A stretch of 64,000 bases of DNA from Halpernia humi (lineage in GTDB: Bacteria; Bacteroidota; Bacteroidia; Flavobacteriales; Weeksellaceae): contig NZ_FNUS01000002.1 of the NCBI RefSeq assembly GCF_900108025.1, positions 124,001-188,000 on the forward strand, written 5' to 3'. A program made the position numbers and the translations under genes. Below, in pieces: positions 8,766 to 18,691 of the stretch (position 1 is its first letter; the number at the start of each line of letters is the position of its first letter). The notes under the pieces were generated by a model. The model searched no databases. It saw nothing but the letters and a program-made list of their open reading frames with translations, and was not told the origin of the DNA.

Positions 8766-9281
8766 TTATTTTCCAAAACCGATATGGCTTGGTTTATTAT
8801 CTAGTTTTCTTTTAAAATCTATCATCTTCAATGCAGTAACTGCAGCTTCTACACCTTTGTTTCCCAAATCGCCGCCACTTCTGGCGATAGATTGTTCTTT
8901 TGTATTGTCGGTTAAAACACAAAAAATAGCAGGGATTTCCGTAAAAACATTACAATCTTTTATGCCGTGTGCAACTGCTTCACAGATAAAATCAAAATGA
9001 GGTGTCTCGCCACGTATGACGCATCCAATGGCGATTACTGCATCAAAATTACCTTGTTTGCAAAGTTGCATGGTTGCATAATTTAATTCAAAAGCACCCG
9101 GAACGGGAAACATTTTAATATTTTCTTTTTGTACGCCTTCTTTTTGTAAAATTTCTAAAGCGGCGTCTCGTAGATTAAAAGTAACGAAATCATTCCACTC
9201 CGAAAACACAATGCCGATGTTGTATTCATCGGCATTTGTAATATTTAAAGGCTTATAATCTGAAAGATTTACGGTTGCCAT
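8766..9281 (-). CDS. ribH: 6,7-dimethyl-8-ribityllumazine synthase
   Basis: A 171-residue RibH, the penultimate enzyme of riboflavin synthesis, which joins 5-amino-6-ribitylaminouracil and 3,4-dihydroxy-2-butanone 4-phosphate. Typical blocks are present: FSEWNDF (substrate-binding aromatic residue), PGAFELNYA, and CVIRGETPHFDF with the catalytic His, then GNKGVEAA near the end. No other rib gene is in the window. It follows a TPR gene by three bases and shares the promoter at 10019-10049. Confidence 0.96.
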   Translation of the reverse strand: MATVNLSDYKPLNITNADEYNIGIVFSEWNDFVTFNLRDAALEILQKEGVQKENIKMFPVPGAFELNYATMQLCKQGNFDAVIAIGCVIRGETPHFDFICEAVAHGIKDCNVFTEIPAIFCVLTDNTKEQSIARSGGDLGNKGVEAAVTALKMIDFKRKLDNKPSHIGFGK

Positions 9282-9284
9282 TTT

Positions 9285-9998
9285 TTAATAATATTTTGTC
9301 ATTTCTATTTGTGCATCAGATTGGCCGTTGTCATAATCTTTATATTTTTCGTCGATGGTTGAAAAATATTTTTTGGCGGCGTCTTTTTTGTTCAAAGCTA
9401 AAGCCAAAAGCCCAGCTTTTCTAGTAAAATAGTAACTTGTGTAAGGATCGTCTGATGCAGATGCGGCTTTATCTAAAAGAGAAAGTGCATCATCATTTTT
9501 ATTCAAATTAGATTGGCAATCTGCCATTGCGCCATATTTCATAGCGACTAATGTTTTGTTATCAGAGTCGAAATCGTCTAACAAATCGTAGGCTTTTTGA
9601 TAATTCCCTTTTTTAAATTCTAAAAGACCTGCATTGTATGCTGATAATTTGCCAGCATCTGTGGAAGGATATTCTTTGTATGTGCCCGTAAAACCAGGGT
9701 TTGCAGCAGATTTTCCACCTAAAGCCAAATCATCTTTACCTTCTGCTAAATTTTTTTGTGCAATGAGATAACTTTTAGTTGCTTCAAGGTTTTTGGGTGC
9801 TACAATAAATTGTTGGTAAGCGAAATAGCCTAAAATACCTAATATTAAAACGCCAAATAAAATGCTTATTTGTTTTGTATAGCGCTCAATAAAGCGCTCG
9901 GTATTTAACGCATCTTTATCTAAATCTTTAAAAAACTCTACCGTTTCTTTACCTTCATTTTTACGAAGTGCTTTTTTATTGTTTTGCTTGTTTGCCAT
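9285..9998 (-). CDS. membrane-anchored TPR protein (YfgM-like)
   Basis: A 237-residue protein with a very basic N-terminus, one membrane helix at about 48-64, and a helical region from about 70 to 230 that reads as TPR-like repeats (AYNAGLLEFKKGNYQKAYDLL, then later repeats). This layout matches YfgM-like tetratricopeptide proteins, which act around envelope protein folding in proteobacteria; that role is not proved for Bacteroidota. It is the first gene of the ribH unit. Confidence 0.72.
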   Translation of the reverse strand: MANKQNNKKALRKNEGKETVEFFKDLDKDALNTERFIERYTKQISILFGVLILGILGYFAYQQFIVAPKNLEATKSYLIAQKNLAEGKDDLALGGKSAANPGFTGTYKEYPSTDAGKLSAYNAGLLEFKKGNYQKAYDLLDDFDSDNKTLVAMKYGAMADCQSNLNKNDDALSLLDKAASASDDPYTSYYFTRKAGLLALALNKKDAAKKYFSTIDEKYKDYDNGQSDAQIEMTKYY

Positions 9999-10018
9999 AA
10001 TTTTTTAGAATAGAGTTG

Positions 10019-10049
10019 CAAATTTAATTGTTTCTAAGGGATTTACAAA
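10019..10049 (-). promoter_or_regulatory. Bacteroidota-type promoter of the TPR-ribH unit
   Basis: On the minus strand TTTG (10049-10046) and TAAATTTG (10026-10019) are separated by exactly 19 bases, the consensus arrangement for the main sigma factor of Bacteroidota. The transcript would start a few bases further on, leaving a leader of under 20 bases before the ATG at 9998. This is the cleanest promoter in the window. Confidence 0.65.
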
Positions 10050-10316
10050 ATAGTTAATAGAATTTAAAAATTTTATAATTTAATTACAGTTTTCTTGTAA
10101 TTAAGTTTTCTTGGAAAATAATTGGGGCATTTTCGCTTGCTTAAAAGCCTTCAAGATAAAATGACCTAAAGGTTTACATTTTATAATTTTAAGATCGCAA
10201 ACTGATTTTCAAATAAATTTAGTTCAACATAGCTAATGTAGAATAGACGTAGTTTTCAGTAAAGGCAATCAAACAATTTCTATTATTTTCAGAATAGAAA
10301 TTTTAGTAATTATAGG
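10050..10316. other. intergenic stretch without recognised gene
   Basis: The spacer between the lipoprotein stop at 10317 and the TPR gene start at 9998 is 318 bases. Apart from the promoter at 10019-10049 I find no open frame with family similarity, no tRNA-like fold and no strong hairpin. It is AT-rich, with only short self-complementary stretches such as TTACAG/CTTGTAA near 10085-10102. Confidence 0.5.
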
Positions 10317-11477
10317 TTATTTCTTTTTAGACGAATTGATTTTGTAACTTGTAATTTTCCAGGTGCCATTTGTATTTTTTAAACCATAGGTTACATTCAA
10401 GATCACTGTATTGCCGCTTTTATCGGTTACATCATAATCAGCGTTTACAGAAGCAGCGTTGTCGGTTACCGTTTTTGTAGAAATATTTGATACGTTCAAA
10501 TTTTTCACAGACCCGAAACCTGAATTTGGATTTGAAAATTGCTCAAAATTTCCCCAATTGGGATTGTTTGATGCATCATAAGCACCTTTAAGGTTTTGAG
10601 TACTTATATAATTTAAAAATTTTGTGACTGTGGTTTTAGGATTTTCTACTGCTACTTTTGCGATATCAGGATTTTCGGGATTTGTAGAATTGGTGTTTGT
10701 AGAATCTGAAACTGCGTTATCTGGATCTATTGTAACAGGAATTGACAGTGCTTTACTGTTTACTGAAACACCAGTTTTAATCATTTGGTATGTTTTTTTC
10801 GAACTTTTTACCGATATTTTGATGTCAATTTTATCATCAAAAATTTTATCTGTTGGTAAAGAGGCGAATTTTAAGGTAAAGCCTTTGAAGTTATTATTTT
10901 GCATTAAATTTCTTGATGTTAGAAGCCGAGTACCATTGCTAGAAACTTCTAAGATGGTTTCTAAACCAGCGCCATCAAAAGAAATAGGTTTACCGGAGTT
11001 ATCTACAAGTCGTGGAATAATTTGCAAAGCTTTTGCACCCACGATACTATCAACTGCAATTGGAGTTGTGGTAATTGTAAGCGCATCTGCGTTGATCTCA
11101 TTAGGATCTTTTTCGGTGGCGCTTTCGGTGCCGAAAATATTCATTTCGCCTAGAGAAGGAGGACCAGTACTCGTCCAATCAATATTATTTTCTTGTGCTA
11201 TTTTGTCAGCCATTGCGAATATTTCAGGAACTTTTTTACCGTTTAAAAGTTTTGATAATGCTTTTAATTCTGAAATATCATCATTTCCTTCTACACCAAA
11301 TTTCTTTAAAATATAAAGTGCTTCATTGAATTTGATTTGTTTAATGGTCGGTAAACTAGATTCTAAATCATTGATACTGTTTTGAAAAGTTTTGATTGAA
11401 GTAGAATCTACTGCGGTTTTTTTGCAAGCGCTCAAAAGGAGCAGTGCTAAAAACAAGAAATAATAACCTTTTTTCAT
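10317..11477 (-). CDS. large lipoprotein with NTF2-like C-terminal region
   Basis: A 386-residue protein with a lipoprotein signal (MKKGYYFLFLALLLLSAC, Cys18). Residues about 25-120 are helical, about 120-260 beta-rich, then a Ser/Thr/Asn/Pro linker. The last 110 residues (from TVTKFLNYISTQNLKGAYDAS to the Lys-rich end) have the pattern of NTF2-like or DUF4878-type domains, with a helix-rich start and strands such as NGTWKITSYKI. A -7 element TAAATTTG lies at 11501-11494. Function is unknown; surface or periplasmic lipoprotein is as far as the sequence allows. Confidence 0.65.
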   Translation of the reverse strand: MKKGYYFLFLALLLLSACKKTAVDSTSIKTFQNSINDLESSLPTIKQIKFNEALYILKKFGVEGNDDISELKALSKLLNGKKVPEIFAMADKIAQENNIDWTSTGPPSLGEMNIFGTESATEKDPNEINADALTITTTPIAVDSIVGAKALQIIPRLVDNSGKPISFDGAGLETILEVSSNGTRLLTSRNLMQNNNFKGFTLKFASLPTDKIFDDKIDIKISVKSSKKTYQMIKTGVSVNSKALSIPVTIDPDNAVSDSTNTNSTNPENPDIAKVAVENPKTTVTKFLNYISTQNLKGAYDASNNPNWGNFEQFSNPNSGFGSVKNLNVSNISTKTVTDNAASVNADYDVTDKSGNTVILNVTYGLKNTNGTWKITSYKINSSKKK

Positions 11478-11493
11478 AATGCTATGTTTTATA

Positions 11494-11501
11494 CAAATTT
11501 A
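11494..11501 (-). promoter_or_regulatory. candidate -7 element for the large lipoprotein gene
   Basis: Minus-strand TAAATTTG (TAnnTTTG) 17 bases ahead of the ATG at 11477. No clear TTTG or TTG is found at 17-23 bases further upstream, so this is a half-supported promoter. Confidence 0.35.
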
Positions 11502-11536
11502 GTAAAATATAGAATAGAGAGGTGGTATATTTAAAT

Positions 11537-11569
11537 AAAAAAATCCCAACGAAATGTCGGGATTTTTTT
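11537..11569 (-). terminator. terminator of the act operon
   Basis: An 11-bp stem of AAAAAAATCCC pairing with GGGATTTTTTT around an 11-base loop, T-rich on both sides. It lies 23 bases past the actF stop codon and ahead of the next minus-strand gene, so it separates the two units. Confidence 0.75.
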
Positions 11570-11591
11570 ATAATTAAAAATTTATTGAATC

Positions 11592-12923
11592 TTAAAAAGG
11601 ATATTCGTAAATTTCTGATTCATGTAAGAATGGGTTGCCTACAGGAATAAGTTTTTCTTTTGAAAGTCTTGTCATTACAACTAAAATAAATAAACCTACT
11701 ACAAAGAACATCGCGCCGAAAACGAGTAGAAATACTTCTGGCGTTCTCCAATAAGGGCCAACTGTACCAGGCATTACCATATTAAAATAATCTGCCCAAT
11801 GACCGACAAGAACTATTATTGATGTGATTACTAGTACTTTATAGTTTCTTTTGATACTGCTACTTACTAAAATTAATAATGGTAGTAAGAAATTTAAAAT
11901 GAGCATTGGCAAGTATGTTATTCCGTAGTATTCAAATCTTCCGAAGAAATAATTTACTTCTTCTGGAATATTTGCGTACCAATAAAGCATAAATTGAGCG
12001 AACCAGGTGTAAGTCCACAGCATACTTAGTGCAAACAAGAATACGCCTAAATCGTGTAAATGGTTGTCATTAAATTGTGGTAAAGCGCCTTTTTTCTTTA
12101 AGTAAACAGAAATTAAAATGATTGTCGCTATTGCGCTTACCCAAGCACTTACCATAGCATACCAAATATACATGGTAGAATACCAGTGTGGATCTATTGA
12201 CATCAACCAATCCCAAGCCCAAGCAGCAGATGCAAAGCCGAAGAATGCGATATAGCCAACATTCCATTTATAAAAAGTTTGATAATCTTCTTTAGATTTA
12301 GTTTCATCTACTTTTTTAGACATTGCTTTTAATTTCCAAGCGAAAAACGAAGCACCTCCTACATATATTAATGTTCGAACTGCGTACCATGGAATATTTA
12401 AGAATTTTTTCTTTTCGTATAAAATAGAATCAAAATTTTGAGAATGGGGATCTGTTAAAGAAGGATCCATCCAATGAAAAATATGACCATAATGAGATAT
12501 ATTGATACCAACTATTATAAGCAAAATTACACCTCCATAAGGGATATAGGTGGAAATGGCTTCCATCACTCTTAGTATTATTATAGACCATCCCGCGTGG
12601 GCAGCAGTTTGCATGGAGTAGAAGAAAAGGGCGCAACAACTTAAAGCAAATAAAAATACTGCGACAAGGTGTATGGCTGCCAATGGCTGATTGTGCACTT
12701 GTAATGTAGCATGTTCTAGGTGAGCAGCATGGTCTTGTGGGCCTACTAATTCGCTGGAATTACTAGGTAAATTTTTGCCATTTTCATGAACAGTTTCCAT
12801 CATATTTTCTATACGAACAGAATCTATATTGTGATTCATAAAATACCCAACTCCGAAAAGTACTAATCCTAAAGCGATAAGTATAATTGAATATAATCTT
12901 AATTTTGGTGAAAAATTATACAT
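11592..12923 (-). CDS. actF: alternative complex III, quinone-binding membrane subunit ActF
   Basis: A 443-residue polytopic membrane protein with about ten helices, similar in layout to ActC/NrfD-type subunits and the last gene of the operon. Blocks such as WAWDWLMSIDPHWYSTMY, WYANIPEEVNYFFGR and a GHWADYFNMVMPG segment are typical of the second quinone-binding subunit (quinol:cytochrome c oxidoreductase quinone-binding subunit 2). The first 100 residues contain a helix, a polar loop and a second helix. The complex passes electrons from menaquinol to cytochrome c or directly to an oxidase. Confidence 0.92.
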   Translation of the reverse strand: MYNFSPKLRLYSIILIALGLVLFGVGYFMNHNIDSVRIENMMETVHENGKNLPSNSSELVGPQDHAAHLEHATLQVHNQPLAAIHLVAVFLFALSCCALFFYSMQTAAHAGWSIIILRVMEAISTYIPYGGVILLIIVGINISHYGHIFHWMDPSLTDPHSQNFDSILYEKKKFLNIPWYAVRTLIYVGGASFFAWKLKAMSKKVDETKSKEDYQTFYKWNVGYIAFFGFASAAWAWDWLMSIDPHWYSTMYIWYAMVSAWVSAIATIILISVYLKKKGALPQFNDNHLHDLGVFLFALSMLWTYTWFAQFMLYWYANIPEEVNYFFGRFEYYGITYLPMLILNFLLPLLILVSSSIKRNYKVLVITSIIVLVGHWADYFNMVMPGTVGPYWRTPEVFLLVFGAMFFVVGLFILVVMTRLSKEKLIPVGNPFLHESEIYEYPF

Positions 12924-12937
12924 TTTTATTTCTTTTA

Positions 12938-13609
12938 TTATTTTGTAGTTGCTGTAGTTTTGGCTGGTTTTGCAGCAGCCATTGTGGGTGTAGATTTAAA
13001 TGCATTCATCACATACATTGCGACTCTCCATCTATCGCCAACATTTAGCATCCCTGCGTAAGAGCCCATTGCGTTTCTGCCGTGTGTCAATACATAATGT
13101 ACTGATCCTACTGTTATGTCTCTATCTGCATATTTTGGTACACCTTGGTAGGCACCACTCATTACAATTGGGCCTTGTCCATCACCATTTACTCCATGAC
13201 AAGCAGAACAAGTATGCTCAAAAAGTATTTTACCTCTTGCTAAATCTTTTTCTTTATTTGCTGGATCTAACGGTGAAACTGTATAAGTTTTGGATGCATC
13301 GTATCCGCTGTTATATTCATCAGGAGTTTGTGGAACATCGTTATTGGATTCTACAATATGATCTTCATTTTGAGAAACAGTCCCGGTAACTGGACCTAAA
13401 CCTGTGGCGCCATCATTGGCTACAAATAAAGGGATTTCGTTTTCGTGATCCGAATATGCAATGTCTGCTTTTTGCAAAGGATCATACGCTACAGGGAAAT
13501 ACATATCTGGAAAATAAACCAATGGTGGTTGATCTTTTGGACCACAAGAAGTTAGTAAAATACTTCCTATACTTAAAGTGGCTATTATTTTTAAAAATTT
13601 CTTTTTCAT
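12938..13609 (-). CDS. actE: alternative complex III, monoheme cytochrome c subunit ActE
   Basis: A 223-residue lipoprotein (lipobox LLTSC near residue 22) with one cytochrome c domain in the second half. The single heme motif is CSACH in HTCSACHGVNGDGQGP, and a distal Met ligand is likely in the GRNAMGSY block. The conserved MYFPVAYDPLQ segment follows the lipobox. The final 20 residues are a Lys/Ala/Thr-rich tail. Placed between actD and actF, as in other Bacteroidota. Confidence 0.92.
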   Translation of the reverse strand: MKKKFLKIIATLSIGSILLTSCGPKDQPPLVYFPDMYFPVAYDPLQKADIAYSDHENEIPLFVANDGATGLGPVTGTVSQNEDHIVESNNDVPQTPDEYNSGYDASKTYTVSPLDPANKEKDLARGKILFEHTCSACHGVNGDGQGPIVMSGAYQGVPKYADRDITVGSVHYVLTHGRNAMGSYAGMLNVGDRWRVAMYVMNAFKSTPTMAAAKPAKTTATTK

Positions 13610-13655
13610 TTGAAATTTAATTATTTATTTACTTAATGATTCTACTGTAATTCAA

Positions 13656-14177
13656 TTAAGCATCTTTTATAGTAATTTCTTCTACACCTGTTTCTACAAG
13701 TAATTGCTTTATAGATTCCACATCATCGGATAATAGTTCTATCATAAATTTATCATCCGTCGTTCTTGGATCAGGGTTTTGAGGGGGGCAAAAAGGATAC
13801 ATTTTGTTTCTTATTAAAAACGTAAGAGACATCATGTGTGCTGAACAAAAAACCGTTAATTCAAACATCGGAACTACAAAAGCGGGCATGTTATGAGCCC
13901 AATCGAAAGATGGTTTGCCACCGATATCTTGCGGCCAATCATGATTCATAATGTAGTAAGTTACTAAAATTCCGATTGTTAATCCATAAACTGCATAAAT
14001 ATAAGCAGCATCGGAAATTCTAGTTTTCTTTAAGCCAAGTGCTTTGTCTAAACCATGCACGGGAAAAGGTGTGTATACTTCCGCAATTGCGATTCCTTTT
14101 TCGTTGAAGGCTTTTACGCCGTTCATCAAATCGTCATCGTCGCCATAAAGGCCAAATATTTTTTTAATGGTGCTCAT
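13656..14177 (-). CDS. actD: alternative complex III subunit ActD (DUF3341)
   Basis: A 173-residue protein with two membrane helices, matching DUF3341. I use the ATG at 14177 (MSTIKKIFGLYGDDDDL); the frame continues upstream to 14204 but those codons lie inside actC. The N-terminal GLYGDDDDLM block, PFPVHGLD and the WPQDIGGKP loop between helices are typical. It overlaps the end of actC by 14 bases, which suggests translational coupling. Confidence 0.92.
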   Translation of the reverse strand: MSTIKKIFGLYGDDDDLMNGVKAFNEKGIAIAEVYTPFPVHGLDKALGLKKTRISDAAYIYAVYGLTIGILVTYYIMNHDWPQDIGGKPSFDWAHNMPAFVVPMFELTVFCSAHMMSLTFLIRNKMYPFCPPQNPDPRTTDDKFMIELLSDDVESIKQLLVETGVEEITIKDA

Positions 14178-15561
14178 CTCCTTCTTTTGCTTTATAAGTT
14201 TCACCTGATATTTTCAAAATTGTTTTAAGTTCAGCCTGTGCAATAACAGGGAACGTTCTTGCATAAAGTAGGAATAAAGTAGAGAAAAACCCTATTGTTC
14301 CTAAATATACACCTACATCTATAATTGTTGGTTTAAACATCGTCCAAGAAGATGGTAGGTAATCACGTGATAGATTGATTACGATAATATCAAATCTTTC
14401 AAACCACATTCCTATGTTAATAATTAATGCAATAATGAATGTTGCTATAATATTGGTTCTAACTTTTTTAAACCAGAAAGCCGCAGGTACTATTAAATTA
14501 CAAGTAATCAATGCCCAGAATGCCCACCAATATGGCCCGGTTGCTGCACCTGGAGAAAGATAAGTAAAATCTTCAAATCTTGAACCTGAATACCAGCCAA
14601 TAAAATATTCTGTGGCATAAGCGACAGTTACCATACCGCCAGTTAGTATAATTACAATATTCATTATTTCTATATGATAAATTGTAATATATTCTTCTAG
14701 ATGACATACTTTTCTGGCAACCAATAGTAGCGTTTGTACCATTGCAAATCCAGAAAAAATTGCACCTGCTACGAAATAAGGTGGGTATATTGTAGAGTGC
14801 CATCCTTTTATTACTGACGTTGCAAAGTCAAAAGATACCGTGGTATGAACCGAGAATACAAGTGGTGTTGCTAAACCAGCAAGAACTAATGATAATTCTT
14901 CAAACCTTTGCCAATGTTTTGCTTTTCCACCCCATCCGAAGGAAAGAAACGTGTATATTTTTTTTGTCCATGGTGTTTTCGCTCTATCTCGAATCATAGC
15001 AAAATCAGGAATTAAGCCCATAAACCAAAATACTGTGGAAACAGAAAAATAGGTTGAAATTGCAAATACATCCCAAAGTAAAGGCGAGTTAAAGTTTGGC
15101 CATACAGATCCAAATTGATTTGGTAATGGAAATACCCAATAGCCTACCCAAACTCTACCCATGTGTATCACTGGGAAAATTGCTGCTTGCACAACTGCGA
15201 AGATAGTCATTGCTTCCGCGGAGCGGTTTACGGACATTCTCCATCGTTGTCTAAATAATAGAAGTACGGCAGAAATTAAAGTTCCGGCGTGCCCGATACC
15301 GACCCACCAAACAAAGTTGGTAATATCCCAGCCCCAGTTTATGGTTCTGTTTAATCCCCAAGCACCTATACCAGTCCCAATGGTATATGCAATACAGCCA
15401 AAACCGTAAATGAATAGTGCAAGAGCGGCGTAGATTGAATACCACCAAAGTTTGCCGGCTCTTTCTTCTATGGGTCTAGCGATATCATTTGAAATATCGT
15501 GATAAGTTTTGTGACCAACTATTAAAGGTTCTCTTATCGGAGCTTCGTAATGTCCTGACAT
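14164..15561 (-). CDS. actC: alternative complex III, NrfD-type quinone-binding subunit ActC
   Basis: A 465-residue membrane protein of the NrfD/PsrC family with about ten helices. Family blocks include WGWDITNFVWWVGIGHAGT near the N-terminus, HMGRVW, and WYSGSRFEDF. It forms a quinol-oxidising site and may take part in proton movement. It follows actB by 18 bases and overlaps actD. Confidence 0.95.
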   Translation of the reverse strand: MSGHYEAPIREPLIVGHKTYHDISNDIARPIEERAGKLWWYSIYAALALFIYGFGCIAYTIGTGIGAWGLNRTINWGWDITNFVWWVGIGHAGTLISAVLLLFRQRWRMSVNRSAEAMTIFAVVQAAIFPVIHMGRVWVGYWVFPLPNQFGSVWPNFNSPLLWDVFAISTYFSVSTVFWFMGLIPDFAMIRDRAKTPWTKKIYTFLSFGWGGKAKHWQRFEELSLVLAGLATPLVFSVHTTVSFDFATSVIKGWHSTIYPPYFVAGAIFSGFAMVQTLLLVARKVCHLEEYITIYHIEIMNIVIILTGGMVTVAYATEYFIGWYSGSRFEDFTYLSPGAATGPYWWAFWALITCNLIVPAAFWFKKVRTNIIATFIIALIINIGMWFERFDIIVINLSRDYLPSSWTMFKPTIIDVGVYLGTIGFFSTLFLLYARTFPVIAQAELKTILKISGETYKAKEGDEHH

Positions 15562-15579
15562 TTTTTACCTATTTATTTT

Positions 15580-18500
15580 TTAAACGTTGTTTTCTTTTCT
15601 ATTTCTAACCTTTGTATGGTAAAATACATTTGGTTTTGTGCCTATTTCTTCCAAAAGCACATATTTGCGATCATCATTATATAATGATCTAACTTCTGAT
15701 GCTTTATCATTCATATCACCAAATTTGATAGCTTCAGTTGGACAGGCGCTTGCACAAGCAATATGAAACTCCCCATCCTTTACAACTCGATTGGCTTTTT
15801 TAGCTTCTAAAATTGTGACTTGTGTAAGTTGGATACACATAGAGCATTTTTCCATTACACCTCTTGTTCTTACTGCTACATCAGGATTTAGAACCATTCT
15901 GCCAAGATCATTGTTCATATTATAATCGAATTTATCATTCAAATTATAAGTAAACCAATTAAATCTTCTTACTTTATATGGACAGTTGTTTGCGCAATAT
16001 CTGGTACCAATACATCTATTGTAAGCCATCATATTTTGGCCTTCTTTACCATGTGAGGTTGCTGCAACAGGGCAAACTGTTTCGCAAGGAGCATGATTAC
16101 AATGTTGGCACATTACCGGCTGAAATATCACATCCGGATTGTCTGCTGGATGATTAAGTATTCCATCTGTGAATGGACCTCCGTAAAGTTCCGCCGCATT
16201 TAGACCTCTATCTACAAACTCTTTAGTTTCTATTTTTTCAATTGCGGTATAGTAACGGTCAATTCTTAACCAATACATATCACGAGACATTCTCACTTCT
16301 TCTTTTCCAACGACAGGAACATTATTTTCTGCCTGACAAGCTACTACGCAAGCGCCGCATCCCGTGCAAGAATTTAAATCTATTGAAAGATTAAAGTGTG
16401 GACCATCTGTATCATCAAATGCATCCCACAAATCTACTTTTCCTAGTGGAAGAGTTTCATTTATAGTGTGCATTTCTAAAGGTACATTCCATCCTTTTAC
16501 GTTACCTTCTGCATCTTTAGATGTATCATCAAATTTTACGGTTAAAAATTTTTCGAGAGGTACTTCTTTTGCAATTTCATATCTTCCCATCAATGTATTT
16601 TGAAGTTGCATACCTGCAAATTCATACATTTTGTCTCTACTTTTTAAACTTACATTTGATATTGTTAAGTTAGATCCGTCGAACAATGGGTAGGCATTTA
16701 CACCTGTTTCTGCAGATTTTCCACAGAATTTTTTTCCATAACCTAATGCTAAACCTACGGAACCATCTGCTTGTCCTGGTTGTATAAAAATTGGTACGTT
16801 TTCTATGGTCACTCCATTCGCAGTTAAATCTACTAACGATCCATCCAATTGCATTCGAGCATTAAGAGTATTTTCAAAACCTAAGGCTTTTGCGTCTTTA
16901 GGAGACATTGTTAAATAGTTATCCCAAGATAATCTAGAAATACCATCTGGAAGTTCTTGCAACCACGGGTTATTTGCTTGAGCGCCATCACCTATTGCTG
17001 CTTTTGTGTATAAAACTAATTCTAAATTTGCTGCTTTAAAATTACCAAGTTCAGCAATGGCTTGTGTTGCATTTCCACCAGTATAAGATAATCCTGAACC
17101 AGCGGCAACTTCATTATAGCCACCATATAGCCCTTTATTAAAAGAAACTGAACCTAGAATTGGTGTTGCGTTCGCTTTTAAATAATTGTAATAATTATTT
17201 TTTGGGCTATTTTTTCCATTAATCCAAACCAAAAGGGATTCTTCTAATTGGCGCGGTTTATAGACTTTTTGAATAGTTGGCTGCATCAAAGAATATACAC
17301 CTGTTCTTGGCATAATATCTCCCCAAGATTCTAACCAGTGTGCCACAGGTATTACTGCTTTCGCCAATTGGTACATTTCATCTTTTTTCTCTGAAAATGA
17401 AATAACGTTCGGTACTTTTTTAACTAATTTCTTGAAAGAATCGCTTTGTGCTTTTGATGAAGAATAAACTGGGTTGACGTTATTGGTAATTAAAGTACCA
17501 ACTTGCCCATTGTTTAACCAAGTTAAAAATTCTTGATATCTAGCACCATCAAATTCTTTTAATAAATTGGCTTTTCCTGTGAAAGCGTTAGAGCCAAGTT
17601 TTTGATTTATTAAATAAGATAAAACTATCGCTGCTTTTGAACCATCTGCAAATACGACTGCTTTAGAGCCTTTTGCTTGTAATTCTTTTACAATCTCTGC
17701 TGCTTGTTTGTTTGAAGTTCCACCATTTAGACCGTTGTAAACTTCTACTAAAAGTTTATTTGCGTCGCTTGGTTTTAGTCTAATTCTTGAGTCAGCATTT
17801 GCACCAGTTAAAGACATATTAGATTCTATCTGAATATGACGAAGCATATTTGGTCCCGGTTTTCTTGCTTTCGAATAGGTACTTTGAAGATTTGCTGCTA
17901 AATAGGTTTCTAAGAAATCTGCATGAAATGAAACAACTAATTCTGTATTAGTTAAATCATAAACCGGTAGAGCCCGTTGTCCGAAAACTTCTTGCGATGC
18001 GTCTAATGCTGCGTTATAAGGTATAGCATCGTAAGTTACAAGTTCAGCGGTTGGGTATTTTGCTTTAAAATCCCCGAATAACTTTTTAAATGTTGGGCTT
18101 GGAAAAGAGTGAGATAAAACTACTATTTTTTTTCCTGTAGCCGCAGTTTCTTTTAAACTTTTTAAAACGTAAGAATCTACACTATCAAATGTATCATCTT
18201 TACCATCTAATTTTGGCTGTTTAATTTTATCGTTATCATATAAGGATAAAACAGATGCTTGTGCTCTTGCAGAAGTTTTACCCAAATCACCAGCAATTGT
18301 ATTTGCTTCAATTTTAATCGGCCGTCCTTCTCTTGTTTTTACTAAAACACTTGCGAAATCTGATCCATTAAAATAAGATGTTGCAAAATAATTTGGAATA
18401 CCAGGTATAATATTATGCGGTTTTACCACATAAGGAATACTTTTAATAACTGGTGCTTCACAGGCGGCAAGAGTTACCGCTGCTGTAGAAAAGCCCAAAA

Positions 18501-18669
18501 TTTTAAGAAAATCTCTACGGGATGTTCCCGATTGGTTCATTTTTTCGGCATCGCCTAGAAATTCATCAACAGGAATTTCATTTTGAAATTCTTTCAAAGC
18601 CAACTTCGCATTTAGCGTCGGGTCTTTTAGTTCGTGAATACTTCTGAATTGTATTTTATTTGAAGCCAT
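15580..18669 (-). CDS. actB: alternative complex III, molybdopterin-like plus iron-sulfur subunit ActB
   Basis: A 1029-residue fused subunit. The N-terminus has a twin-arginine-like SRRDFLKILGF block (about 50-60) followed by a Cys that is probably lipidated (AACEAP), the arrangement known as TAT-variant translocation in ACIII. The middle resembles a molybdopterin oxidoreductase fold without cofactor ligands being evident. The last third holds the iron-sulfur domain with cysteine groups CTGCGACVVAC, CQHCNHAPCETVCP, CIGTRYCANNCP and CSMCIQ...CASACP, consistent with four clusters. It transfers electrons from quinol oxidation to the heme subunits. Confidence 0.96.
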   Translation of the reverse strand: MASNKIQFRSIHELKDPTLNAKLALKEFQNEIPVDEFLGDAEKMNQSGTSRRDFLKILGFSTAAVTLAACEAPVIKSIPYVVKPHNIIPGIPNYFATSYFNGSDFASVLVKTREGRPIKIEANTIAGDLGKTSARAQASVLSLYDNDKIKQPKLDGKDDTFDSVDSYVLKSLKETAATGKKIVVLSHSFPSPTFKKLFGDFKAKYPTAELVTYDAIPYNAALDASQEVFGQRALPVYDLTNTELVVSFHADFLETYLAANLQSTYSKARKPGPNMLRHIQIESNMSLTGANADSRIRLKPSDANKLLVEVYNGLNGGTSNKQAAEIVKELQAKGSKAVVFADGSKAAIVLSYLINQKLGSNAFTGKANLLKEFDGARYQEFLTWLNNGQVGTLITNNVNPVYSSSKAQSDSFKKLVKKVPNVISFSEKKDEMYQLAKAVIPVAHWLESWGDIMPRTGVYSLMQPTIQKVYKPRQLEESLLVWINGKNSPKNNYYNYLKANATPILGSVSFNKGLYGGYNEVAAGSGLSYTGGNATQAIAELGNFKAANLELVLYTKAAIGDGAQANNPWLQELPDGISRLSWDNYLTMSPKDAKALGFENTLNARMQLDGSLVDLTANGVTIENVPIFIQPGQADGSVGLALGYGKKFCGKSAETGVNAYPLFDGSNLTISNVSLKSRDKMYEFAGMQLQNTLMGRYEIAKEVPLEKFLTVKFDDTSKDAEGNVKGWNVPLEMHTINETLPLGKVDLWDAFDDTDGPHFNLSIDLNSCTGCGACVVACQAENNVPVVGKEEVRMSRDMYWLRIDRYYTAIEKIETKEFVDRGLNAAELYGGPFTDGILNHPADNPDVIFQPVMCQHCNHAPCETVCPVAATSHGKEGQNMMAYNRCIGTRYCANNCPYKVRRFNWFTYNLNDKFDYNMNNDLGRMVLNPDVAVRTRGVMEKCSMCIQLTQVTILEAKKANRVVKDGEFHIACASACPTEAIKFGDMNDKASEVRSLYNDDRKYVLLEEIGTKPNVFYHTKVRNRKENNV

Positions 18670-18691
18670 TTATACTTCTAATTTTTCGTTA

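Noticed and set aside
10624-11316. A 230-codon plus-strand open frame opposite the large lipoprotein gene.
   Set aside because: It is antisense to a gene with a good lipoprotein signal, lacks any recognisable motif and has the composition expected of a shadow frame.
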